Of a DNA stretch of 33,588 bases, positions 17,870 to 25,795 are shown piece by piece. The first letter of the stretch is position 1, and each line of letters begins with the position of its first letter. Where the stretch lies: the NCBI GenBank assembly GCA_021650775.1, contig JAHSRM010000024.1:1-33588 (forward strand). Direction: 5' to 3'. The notes beneath the pieces were generated by a model, which was given only the letters and a program-made list of their open reading frames with translations, had not been told where the DNA came from and did not search any database. Position numbers and translations under genes: made by a program. The stretch is from Candidatus Benthortus lauensis. Its GTDB lineage: Archaea > Thermoproteota > Nitrososphaeria_A > Caldarchaeales > Wolframiiraptoraceae.

Positions 17870-18280
17870 TCAAGAAATCTCCCCAGCTGAGACCACCTCC
17901 ACACCAAATTCTCCCGCCGCCCTCATCAGCCTCCTATCCTCTGTCACCAACCTGGCTCTGAGTTTCTTTGCAAAGTAGAGGTAGGCAGAATCATAGAATG
18001 TGGTTTTGAGGCGAGCTGCTACTCTCAAAATTTCGGCGAAGTCTTCTTTGGATTCTGGATGATAGACCCTCATAAGTTTAAAAAGTTCCTCAAGTCTAGC
18101 TAGCTTAGCTACTGCCTCTTCAAGACTTATCTCCGCCTTTAACACAGTCTTCCGCCAGACTGCATTTCCAATCTCATATGCAGCTAGAGTTAGGGTTGCT
18201 TGCTCCCTCAAGATATCTATGGCGTGTCTTCCATGGATTATGATGACTGCTATTAGGGAGCTGGCGTCGAACAGCATCAT
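17870..18280 (-). CDS. vapC: PIN-domain ribonuclease toxin VapC
   Basis: MMLFDASSLIAVI N-terminus, AAYEIGNAVW, TTFYDSAYLYFAKKLRARLVTEDRRLM: conserved PIN acidic positions. Confidence 0.88.
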   Translation of the reverse strand: MMLFDASSLIAVIIIHGRHAIDILREQATLTLAAYEIGNAVWRKTVLKAEISLEEAVAKLARLEELFKLMRVYHPESKEDFAEILRVAARLKTTFYDSAYLYFAKKLRARLVTEDRRLMRAAGEFGVEVVSAGEIS

Positions 18281-18504
18281 TCCTCTTCCCTAGCCTCTCG
18301 GATAACTCTCACCCATTCCTCCACCGATACATGGGAGAATAGCTCCCGAAGTTCTTCAGCCGCCTCCCCAGCTTTCTCAAGCTTCTTCCGCTTTACAGCT
18401 TCTTCCAACGCCTTTCTAGCAACCTCACTTATGCTTATCCCGAACTTCTCGGCCTCCTCCTTGAGCTTTCTCGGTATCCTTATGCTGACTACCGTGCTAC
18501 TCAT
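18277..18504 (-). CDS. vapB: VapB-type antitoxin (RHH/CopG-like)
   Basis: MSSTVVSIRIPRKLKEEAEKFGISISEVARKALEEAVKRKK. Overlaps the vapC start by 4 nt. Confidence 0.88.
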   Translation of the reverse strand: MSSTVVSIRIPRKLKEEAEKFGISISEVARKALEEAVKRKKLEKAGEAAEELRELFSHVSVEEWVRVIREAREEE

Positions 18505-18528
18505 TCTGCAATACTGTTACAGAGCTAC

Positions 18529-18539
18529 ATTATATAAAT
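18529..18539 (-). promoter_or_regulatory. TATA box for vapBC
   Basis: Minus-strand ATTTATATAAT about 25-30 nt upstream of the vapB ATG at 18504. Confidence 0.55.
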
Positions 18540-18545
18540 GCATGG

Positions 18546-18839
18546 CTACCATCGTCTGTATCTCTTCTTGAGTCTCTCCTCGGGTCTTCCGATTATGGCC
18601 CATCCTTCTACCTTTACTTTCTCGCCTCTCGGGAGGGTGAAGATGAATGTGTAGGAGTTCTTGGGGAGCATGATTATTCTTCCATCGTCCCTGAGTATCC
18701 TTAGCATGTTCCTTGTCTCGCCGACTACCTCGCCTTCATGAACCATCCCGCCTCCCCTCGGCTCGGCCCTGACCCTTAGGCCTAGAAACTCGTGCCTCAA
18801 TATGCTCTTGGCGGTCGGCCCCTTGACCATGTCTTCCAC
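18546..18839 (-). CDS. rnp1: RNase P protein component 1 (Rpp29/Pop4)
   Basis: LRHEFLGLRVRAE...VHEGEVVGETRNMLRILRDDGRIIMLPKNSYTFIFTLP...GWAIIGRPEERLKKRYR. Confidence 0.92.
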   Translation of the reverse strand: MEDMVKGPTAKSILRHEFLGLRVRAEPRGGGMVHEGEVVGETRNMLRILRDDGRIIMLPKNSYTFIFTLPRGEKVKVEGWAIIGRPEERLKKRYRRW

Positions 18840-18848
18840 GGGGTAGGG

Positions 18849-19175
18849 TTAGCTGAGCTTCTCTATGACGACGAATGCCACGGTCTTGCTTATGGGCCTG
18901 CACTCTGCTATCTTTACCTTGTCTCCCTCCTTGACCTCTATGCAGGGTGGAAGGTGGGCGGGTATGTTGCTCCTCCTCCTCTCATACCGCTTATACTTCC
19001 TGACGTAGTGTAGGTATTCCCTCCTCACTATCACGGTCTTGGGCATCTTCTTCTTGTAGACCTCTCCTGTCAGGATTATTCCCCTGACCTTTAGGTGGCC
19101 GTGGAATGGGCAGTGGGGGTCGTCGCACTCCTTCTGAGGCGGGTTCACAGGTATCCCTATGTTCCTTGCAGGCAT
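18849..19175 (-). CDS. rps17: Small ribosomal subunit protein uS17 (archaeal)
   Basis: [89 protein letters not shown]. Confidence 0.95.
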   Translation of the reverse strand: MPARNIGIPVNPPQKECDDPHCPFHGHLKVRGIILTGEVYKKKMPKTVIVRREYLHYVRKYKRYERRRSNIPAHLPPCIEVKEGDKVKIAECRPISKTVAFVVIEKLS

Positions 19176-19210
19176 CCCGGCCTACACCTCCTCAGCTGGA
19201 ATAAAAACCC

Positions 19211-19438
19211 TCACGCCTTGACTCCACGCTCCCTGAGTATTGTGAGTATCCTCGCTATCCTCCTCCTCATGTTCCTTATCAGCGCCGTCTTCTCCAGCCC
19301 GCCTCCGGCCGTGGTCTTGCTCCTGGTGAGGATTAGCTCGCCCCTAAGCCTCTCAAGCTCCTCTAGCAGCTCCTCCGTGCTCTTCTCCCTAAGCTCCCTG
19401 ACCTCCCTCACCACCTTCGCCAGCCTCCTTGCCGACAA
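19211..19438 (-). CDS. rpl29: Large ribosomal subunit protein uL29
   Basis: LREKSTEELLEELERLRGELILTRSKTTAGGGLEKTALIRNMRRRIARILTILRE. Confidence 0.92.
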   Translation of the reverse strand: MSARRLAKVVREVRELREKSTEELLEELERLRGELILTRSKTTAGGGLEKTALIRNMRRRIARILTILRERGVKA

Positions 19439-20036
19439 TCTTACTCACATCTATCTTAATCTCCTCGGGCATGGGTGCGTCGGGGGGATAGATCTTGACC
19501 TTGACTCCGTAGAGGCCTGTCTTGAGGAGGACCGAGGCCTTACCCACCTTGACATACTTTAGGGCGAGCTCCCCGGACTTCGGCATAATGCCTGCCGTGA
19601 ACTTCTCGGTTCTCGAGCGGGCCGAGGTAAGCTTCCCGCTAATCTCTATCTCGACCCCACGTGCACCTGCATCCATAATCCTCCTGAGGGCCCAGAATGC
19701 TACCCTCCTGTGCCTCACACCTCTCTCGATTGCCTGGGCGATTCTGAAGGCCATGACGTATGGGTTGAGTTCGGGGACCTCTATCTCGGCCACGGTTACG
19801 TTGGGGTTCTCCACCCCGAAGCGTTCCTCCAGGACCTGCGATATCTCCTTGATGGTTCTCCCACGGGTTCCTATCACCCTTCCAGGCCTCATGGCGTAGA
19901 TTGTTACCCTGGTCCCTATCGGTGTGAAGAAGATGTCCACGCCCCCGAACCCTGCGTCCCTGAGCCTCTCGGCCAGATACTCCTCTATCTCCGCCTTCTT
20001 CTTCTTGCTCTCGAGTATGTTCCTTATCACGGTCAT
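19389..20036 (-). CDS. rps3: Small ribosomal subunit protein uS3
   Basis: AGFGGVDIFFTPIGTRVTIYAMRPGRVIGTRGRTIKEISQVLEERFG (KH domain) and the C-terminal S3 domain. Confidence 0.95.
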   Translation of the reverse strand: MTVIRNILESKKKKAEIEEYLAERLRDAGFGGVDIFFTPIGTRVTIYAMRPGRVIGTRGRTIKEISQVLEERFGVENPNVTVAEIEVPELNPYVMAFRIAQAIERGVRHRRVAFWALRRIMDAGARGVEIEISGKLTSARSRTEKFTAGIMPKSGELALKYVKVGKASVLLKTGLYGVKVKIYPPDAPMPEEIKIDVSKIVGKEAGEGGEGGQGA

Positions 20037-20491
20037 GCCCTCGCCTCACCCACCACCTCTATGTGGACGAGCTGCTTATCGTAGGGTGTAGCCCTACCAA
20101 AAGCCCTCTCAATAAACTTCCTGATTCTCCTGGCCTTATGGGCAGCTGCATGTATTATCACGACCTCGTCTGGGTCGAGTCCCTTGAACTCTGCGTTCGC
20201 CTCCAGGCTCTCCAGGAGCTTGAGCATGTGCCTGGCGACCTTGACCGGGTATCCGCCTGGGCCACGGGTCTGGGCGTGATGGGCCCTCTTCTTGTTATAC
20301 CTTCTATATGGAATCATCCTCCTCATCTCTATAACGTCCTCCATCAGCTTCTTTGCCTCGGGCAGCTTGAGGCCCACTATGGCCCGGCACACCTCCCTCG
20401 AGAACTTGGGGGAGACATCAACCTCCCTAAGGCTAGCCTTGACCGTCCTAGCGGGGTCAAGCTCCTGCAGCGAGTATCTCCAGGTCGGCAT
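20033..20491 (-). CDS. rpl22: Large ribosomal subunit protein uL22
   Basis: FSREVCRAIVGLKLPEAKKLMEDVIEMRRMIPYRRYNKKRAHHAQTRGPGGYPVKVARHMLKLLESLEANAEFKGLD. Confidence 0.95.
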   Translation of the reverse strand: MPTWRYSLQELDPARTVKASLREVDVSPKFSREVCRAIVGLKLPEAKKLMEDVIEMRRMIPYRRYNKKRAHHAQTRGPGGYPVKVARHMLKLLESLEANAEFKGLDPDEVVIIHAAAHKARRIRKFIERAFGRATPYDKQLVHIEVVGEARA

Positions 20492-20530
20492 CCTCCCCTT
20501 GCTCCGAGGCGGGTTTCCGGAGACCGCTAT

Positions 20531-21223
20531 TTATCCTTTGAACTCCGCTATGACTAGGACATGGTCCCTCTCATATGGCTCCAGGTTCACGGTCTCGAGG
20601 ACCTTGAAGCCGCTGCTCTCCAGGACCTCCACCTCCCTCTGGTAGACGACCTCAGGCTCCTCCACGCTGTCTATGCTCCTGGCCTTGACCGCTATTAGTC
20701 CGTGGCCACCCTTCCTAAGCATCAGGGAGGCGTTGTCGGCAAGTATCTTGGCCTGCTCAGGCTGGGCCACATCGCAGTAAATTACATCGACCTCGCCGAC
20801 TACGCCCGCATAGGTTCCAGGTCTCCTAGCGTCTCCGTATATTGCCACGACGTTGGGCCTGTGGTCTGCCACGTTCCTCTTGAACTGTATCATGACCCGT
20901 GGGGCGAAGTCCACGCCGTATAGTATTCCCTTTTTCTCTATTATGTCTGAGACGTGGCTGGCCGTGGTTCCTGTTGCTACGCCTAGGTAGAGGACCCTGC
21001 TCCCAGGCCTGATGAATATCTCTTTTGCTCCCTTCAGGATGGCTGCCGCAAGCTTGCTCCGATACGGTATCCAGACCCTATACTCCTCTCCCCCGACCCT
21101 GACCAGCCTCTCTCCGTAGACCTGGACCCCTGGTGCGAGGCTTCGGGTAGCGAGCATCCTCTCGCCGTCATCCTCCAGCCAGAAGACACCCTCGAACCTC
21201 TCATGAGACCTAACCTTAACCAA
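20531..21223 (-). CDS. flpA: Fibrillarin-like rRNA/tRNA 2'-O-methyltransferase
   Basis: WIPYRSKLAAAILKGAKEIFIRPGSRVLYLGVATGTTASHVSDII...GVDFAPRVM...DVIYCDVAQPEQAKI. Confidence 0.95.
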   Translation of the reverse strand: MVKVRSHERFEGVFWLEDDGERMLATRSLAPGVQVYGERLVRVGGEEYRVWIPYRSKLAAAILKGAKEIFIRPGSRVLYLGVATGTTASHVSDIIEKKGILYGVDFAPRVMIQFKRNVADHRPNVVAIYGDARRPGTYAGVVGEVDVIYCDVAQPEQAKILADNASLMLRKGGHGLIAVKARSIDSVEEPEVVYQREVEVLESSGFKVLETVNLEPYERDHVLVIAEFKG

Positions 21224-21268
21224 GCTTTGGCACCTGGGAAAGAGGGAGGGCTTCAGCCTATTGAGTGT

Positions 21269-22456
21269 TTAGGCCCGCTTACGCTTCTTCTTCCTCTTCT
21301 TCTGCCTCTTCTGGACAGGCTTCCTAGGCTTCTGGGCATACTTCCTCCTTATCTCGGCAAGCCTCTCCTCGAGGGCCTTCCTTAGCTCGGCGCTTCTATC
21401 CTCCCTCGAGAAGTAGTCTATCCTGGCGGCTATGGCTATCTTGGCTGCCAGGAGCCTCGCTATCTTCCCTCTCTGCCACCTGGGTGAGCCGTGGACGTAT
21501 GGGTGCTGGAAGATTACCCCATGCTTTGGTGCGCCTCTGCCTGTCCTGAAGAACCTGAAGAGGGCCTTCTCTGCGCCGAGGACCTGTATTGTGCTTGCGG
21601 GGAGCTTCGCCAGCTTCTCCAACCCGCCTGCCATGGAGATTAGCTTTGCTCCGAGGATTGGGCCTGCTATGGCTGAGAGGTTGGGGGCCTCGGCCTCCAT
21701 AAGCTCCCTTATGTAGCGCTCCTGCTCCCTCCTCATCTCTATGAGCCTCAGGCCCTGCCTCGCCACCTGCTTGACCTGCTCCTCATCCTCCTCGCTTATC
21801 TCGGCTCCCATGGATGACCTGGCCTTCTCGAGTATGTCCCTGGCCTTAGCCTCACTTCCAACAATCCTCCTGAGGGCCTCCAGGGTGAAGTTCTTCCTCG
21901 AGCCAAGCTCCGCCACAATCCTCATGTATTCCTCAGGCTCATCAACCAGCTCGGACAGCTCGGGGAAGTGGACCCCATACCACTCCCGGCACCTCGTGTA
22001 GAACATGTTTATCTGCTTGTCCAGGTCTTCGAGGACGTGGACTGCGTGGACGAGCATCATGTCCCTGCGTGCTACCGCCTCCCTCAGCTCCTGTGTCAGC
22101 ACCCTGTCCATTATCTTCCTGACCTTCTCCCTATACTCCTCCAGCCCCATGATACTCGACTCGGTTAGGAGCCTCTCTATGTCCAGGGAGCCCTCGGGTT
22201 CCTGGAAGACCAGCTGGGGGAATCTCCTGGAGAGCTGGGGGATGAGTTCAGGCGGCTCCACCATGAAGGTTCTCGCACCCTTGGCCTCGGCCTCCCTCAC
22301 AACCTCCTCAACCTCACCGACCACATCGCCCTCCATTATCTTGGAGAACTTCCCGGCAGCCTCCTCCTCAGACCCGAACATCCTATATGAGACAAGCCCC
22401 TCATCGGCTGCGAAGACCCCAAGCGGGTTCACGGCAAGCCTAACCGCCCCTCCCAT
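21269..22456 (-). CDS. nop5: C/D box RNP core protein Nop5 (Nop56/58)
   Basis: NMFYTRCREWYGVHFPEL, APNLSAIAGPILGAKLISMAGGLEKLAKLPASTIQVLGAEKALFRFFRTGRGAPKHGVIFQHPYV, Lys/Arg-rich tail. Confidence 0.96.
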   Translation of the reverse strand: MGGAVRLAVNPLGVFAADEGLVSYRMFGSEEEAAGKFSKIMEGDVVGEVEEVVREAEAKGARTFMVEPPELIPQLSRRFPQLVFQEPEGSLDIERLLTESSIMGLEEYREKVRKIMDRVLTQELREAVARRDMMLVHAVHVLEDLDKQINMFYTRCREWYGVHFPELSELVDEPEEYMRIVAELGSRKNFTLEALRRIVGSEAKARDILEKARSSMGAEISEEDEEQVKQVARQGLRLIEMRREQERYIRELMEAEAPNLSAIAGPILGAKLISMAGGLEKLAKLPASTIQVLGAEKALFRFFRTGRGAPKHGVIFQHPYVHGSPRWQRGKIARLLAAKIAIAARIDYFSREDRSAELRKALEERLAEIRRKYAQKPRKPVQKRQKKRKKKRKRA

Positions 22457-22530
22457 GGCAGGTGTCCCCAGAGATAGCCCCCATGGAGCAATAAATGTTT
22501 AAATGAGGCTACAGAACAGTAAGGCCTGGT

Positions 22531-22695
22531 ATGCCGAGCCACGGGTCGATAACGAAGGCCGGGAAGGTCAGGTCCCAGACGCCTAAGATTGAGGCCAAGC
22601 CCCGTAAGGGCGTCATCCCGAGGCTTAGGAACAGGTATAACTTCGTGAAGAGGGTTCTGGAGGCACCTGAGGAGCAGCAGAGTAGGCGGGGTTAG
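22531..22695 (+). CDS. rps30e: Small ribosomal subunit protein eS30 (54 aa; absent from the supplied ORF track)
   Basis: Hand translation MPSHGSITKAGKVRSQTPKIEAKPRKGVIPRLRNRYNFVKRVLEAPEEQQSRRG*; MPSHGSxTKAGKVRxQTPK is the archaeal S30e signature. Confidence 0.92.
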   Translation: MPSHGSITKAGKVRSQTPKIEAKPRKGVIPRLRNRYNFVKRVLEAPEEQQSRRG

Positions 22696-23678
22696 AGGAG
22701 TAGACTGAGAAGGGCCTTGGCTGTGTGAAGCCTGTTCTCCGCCTGGTCCCAGACCGCGGACTGAGGCCCATCTATAACCTCATCCGTCACCTCCTCGTTT
22801 CTGTGAGCCGGCAGGGGGTGCATGAATATGGCGGTGGGCTTGGCCTTGGCCATTAGGGCTTGGTTCACCTGGTAGGTTGGGTAGAATACCTCCATCCTCC
22901 TCTCCCGCTCCTCCTCCTGGCCCATACTCACGAACACGTCTGTCATCACCACGTCGGCATCCCTTACGGCCTCCTCAGGCTCCCTAAGTATCTCTATGCT
23001 TGAGCCTGTCTCCTCGGCGTTGGCCCTAGCCCACTCCAGGAACCTCTCGTCAGGCTCATAGCCCTCTGGGCAGGCAACCCTGACATTCACCCCCAGCTTC
23101 GAGGCACCCACCAGAATCGAGTTGCAGACATTGTTTCCATCGCCGACCCAAGCTATGGTAAGCCCCCTGAGCCTCCTAAACCTCTCCCAGATGGTCTGGA
23201 GGTCCGCCAGGGTCTGGAGCGGGTGGTTTATGTCTGAGAGGCCGTTCACCACGGGTATGCTGGCCGCCGAGGCAAGCCTCTCAAGGGTCTCGTATCGATA
23301 GACCCTCGCCATGACTAGGTGGACGTATCTGGAGAGGACGCGGGCCGTGTCTTCTATGGTCTCCCCCCTGCCAAGCTGCATCTCGGCCTTGCTCAGGTAG
23401 ATTGGTGTCCCACCCAGCTCCGCCACGGCAAGCTCGAAGGAGACCCTGGTCCTCGTGGAGTGTTTCTCGAAGATTAGGGCCACGTTCTTCCCTCTGAGGG
23501 GCTTCCCCGCAGCCCTCCTGCCCCTAGCAGACTTGAGCTTCTTGGAGAGCTTGAGGATAGACCATATCTCCTCGGCCGAGAAGTCCTGGAGCTTGAGGAA
23601 GTCCCTACCCCTAATCCTCACACGCCTCCTAGACGAATACCCAATCTCCCTAGCGGTCCCAGGCATATCGCCATCCAT
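22692..23678 (-). CDS. argF: Ornithine carbamoyltransferase
   Basis: FEKHSTRTRVSFELAVAELGG, YLSKAEMQLGRGETIEDTARVLSRY, NGLSDINHPLQTLADLQTI, FMHPLPAHRNEEVTDEVIDGPQSAVWDQAENRLHTAKALL. Confidence 0.96.
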   Translation of the reverse strand: MDGDMPGTAREIGYSSRRRVRIRGRDFLKLQDFSAEEIWSILKLSKKLKSARGRRAAGKPLRGKNVALIFEKHSTRTRVSFELAVAELGGTPIYLSKAEMQLGRGETIEDTARVLSRYVHLVMARVYRYETLERLASAASIPVVNGLSDINHPLQTLADLQTIWERFRRLRGLTIAWVGDGNNVCNSILVGASKLGVNVRVACPEGYEPDERFLEWARANAEETGSSIEILREPEEAVRDADVVMTDVFVSMGQEEERERRMEVFYPTYQVNQALMAKAKPTAIFMHPLPAHRNEEVTDEVIDGPQSAVWDQAENRLHTAKALLSLLL

Positions 23679-23696
23679 GGAGGCAGGCCGTGTATT

Positions 23697-24398
23697 TTAG
23701 TTAATCCTCACGGGAAGGTCTAGGTCGTCCAAGATTATCTCGCCGCTCCTAGTTAGGTGGAGTTTCATGGCCCTGACCTCAACCCCTGCCCTGACGGCCT
23801 CGGCCAGCGCATCGCTTATCCCGGGGTCTATCGCCCTGTTGGGCCTGAAGAACCTCACGTATGGGTGGCCTGAGATGAAGAGTATCCCTGTCCTGGCCCC
23901 GAGTTTCCTGAGCTTTGTGAGGACCCTTATCTGCCTCAACCCCCTAATCGATGGGGCGTCTGGATACGTGGCCGCTCCATCCTCCTCCAGCAACGTGGCC
24001 GACTTGACCTCTAGGAGCAGGTTCCCCTTCTCAGGGGAGCGGAGCAGGTAGTCTATCCTAGAGCCCATCCTCCTAACCTCCCTCGACCTCACCCTGTATC
24101 CCCTAAGCCATCGAATCATGTCCTTCTCCAATAGCTCCTCGAATATGCGTTGGTGTAGCTGGGTGTCTATGAGGGCTGCCTCATGGTTCAAGAGTATGCC
24201 AACGAGCCTTCCATGGGTTCTCGGCCCAGGCTTCTCCACGTATAGTGCCTTGGCTCCCCTCCAGATTAGGTCCCTGAGCCTGCCCGTGTTCGTTAGATGT
24301 AGTCGGAGTATCCTGCCGCCTGCCTCCACCTTCACGGTAACCCTGCTGTCCCGCTCGATTACCCTTGCTTCCCTCGTCTTAAGCCTCCCTAACCTCAT
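23697..24398 (-). CDS. sfsA: SfsA family protein (sugar fermentation stimulation homolog)
   Basis: LHLTNTGRLRDLI, SRIDYLLRSPEKGNLLLEVKSATLLEEDGAATYPDAPSIRGLRQIRVL, PNRAIDPGISDALAEAVRAGVEVRA. Start at MRLGRLKTREARV. Confidence 0.92.
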   Translation of the reverse strand: MRLGRLKTREARVIERDSRVTVKVEAGGRILRLHLTNTGRLRDLIWRGAKALYVEKPGPRTHGRLVGILLNHEAALIDTQLHQRIFEELLEKDMIRWLRGYRVRSREVRRMGSRIDYLLRSPEKGNLLLEVKSATLLEEDGAATYPDAPSIRGLRQIRVLTKLRKLGARTGILFISGHPYVRFFRPNRAIDPGISDALAEAVRAGVEVRAMKLHLTRSGEIILDDLDLPVRIN

Positions 24399-25164
24399 CA
24401 CCAGCCCTTCCCGGCATCCAGTATAGCTTCTCGGCAACCCACTTCTCCACGGCCTCCGTGAAAGGCATGTAATAGACGTATTCACGTATGAATCTGATAT
24501 GCTCCTTGACGAGCTTCTCGGCCGTCTCGTCGTCCACCTCACCTTGCCTCCTTAGGATTCTCCTGAGTATCTCTAGGGGAGGGAAGTGGTATGGTTGGCC
24601 GAGATACTTTATCCATGTATCGTATAGGTCTTTGAGGTTCTCCTTCATTTCCTTGGCCTCGAACCCGGAGACGCAGAGTATCCTGCCGTATCCTGAGCCG
24701 TTCTCCGAGATGTAGTTTGCCTCCCTCTCCAAAGCCCTCTCCGAGGACTCAACACCACGCTTAACCACGTCAATCCACTCATCGACCTTAACCTCCCCCC
24801 TAACCGCATCCCTGACAGTCAGCAAGGCTATCTTCAGGGCAAACTCCGCATCCTCCCTGAATGACTCGTCATCCTGATAACAATATACGTCGATTTGCTC
24901 GGATATGTTTGGGAGATGTTTTAGGATAATCTCATGCTCTTTTATCCATGCTCCGCTCGGCTGGGGCAACCAAGGGTCCTCCATCACCTCCTCCATGAAC
25001 TCCTCGTAGCTCGCCTCCTCCCTCAGCTTCCGCACATACTTCTCCATCCGCTTGGGGAGGTTGAGGAACAGTGCCTCGGGCCTCAGCCTCCTTATACTCT
25101 TAACAGCCTCGATTGCCCCCCTCCTTGTCGGGGGCTTCACAACTATCCCCAAGCTCGGCCTCAT
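24379..25164 (-). CDS. Hypothetical protein; possibly remote TraB/TIKI/EreA-like
   Basis: Long open frame with a (V)KPPTRRGAIEAVKSIRRLRPEALFLNLPKR N-terminus. Family assignment is only a weak pattern impression. Confidence 0.6.
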   Translation of the reverse strand: MRPSLGIVVKPPTRRGAIEAVKSIRRLRPEALFLNLPKRMEKYVRKLREEASYEEFMEEVMEDPWLPQPSGAWIKEHEIILKHLPNISEQIDVYCYQDDESFREDAEFALKIALLTVRDAVRGEVKVDEWIDVVKRGVESSERALEREANYISENGSGYGRILCVSGFEAKEMKENLKDLYDTWIKYLGQPYHFPPLEILRRILRRQGEVDDETAEKLVKEHIRFIREYVYYMPFTEAVEKWVAEKLYWMPGRAGDEVREA

Positions 25165-25249
25165 GAAGCCTATGAAGAGAGGGCTTTAGGAGGAATATAA
25201 CCATGGCTCCCAGGAATTTTTTATTAATGGGTGTGAGATTGAGTTGCCT

Positions 25250-25792
25250 ATGAATCTAGGCCAGGAGCCGCCTATCAGCCCTCCTCTGCCACCTCCAGGA
25301 GACCCTGCAGTATTCCTCGCAGACCTTGCATGGACTCTTGCCAGAAGCCTGATAACCTTCGTTATCTGTTTCGTGTTGGGGCTGATTGGTATAAGGCTTC
25401 TCGACAAGATTACCCCTAGAATCAAGGAGATTGAGATGATTAGGGGTAAGCCTGTCCCAACGGCGCTCTACTCTTCAGGCTTCTTCATCTTCCTGGGCCT
25501 AATCTTCTACGCCTCCGTGGTCTCGCCGCTACCCATAGGGCTTGTGACGGGGGTGGGATACACTGTTACGCCTGTTCAGCTGGTGGCATATAAGCTGATA
25601 ACCATGCTGGCTGGACTCGGGTTCTCCCTCCTGTTCGCAGTAATCTTCTACAGGGTTATGGCCATAATCGAGCCGTTCGGGATAGACCTCGACGATGTCC
25701 AGAAGGAGCCGATAGCGGTAGGCGTATACGTCATGGGCTACCTAATCTTCCTAGGGCTGATATTCCTAACAGTCCTGACCCTACCCGTCTAG
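25250..25792 (+). CDS. DUF350-like integral membrane protein
   Basis: Duplicated TM pattern with TPRIKEIEMIRGKPVPTALYSSGFFIFLGLIFY and QKEPIAVGVYVMGYLIFLGLIF. Confidence 0.7.
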   Translation: MNLGQEPPISPPLPPPGDPAVFLADLAWTLARSLITFVICFVLGLIGIRLLDKITPRIKEIEMIRGKPVPTALYSSGFFIFLGLIFYASVVSPLPIGLVTGVGYTVTPVQLVAYKLITMLAGLGFSLLFAVIFYRVMAIIEPFGIDLDDVQKEPIAVGVYVMGYLIFLGLIFLTVLTLPV

Positions 25793-25795
25793 ACA

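Noticed and set aside
20063-20557. Plus-strand ORFs opposite L22/S3/FlpA (also 19639..20049 minus in the alternate frame)
   Set aside because: Shadow ORFs overlapping unambiguous ribosomal protein genes.
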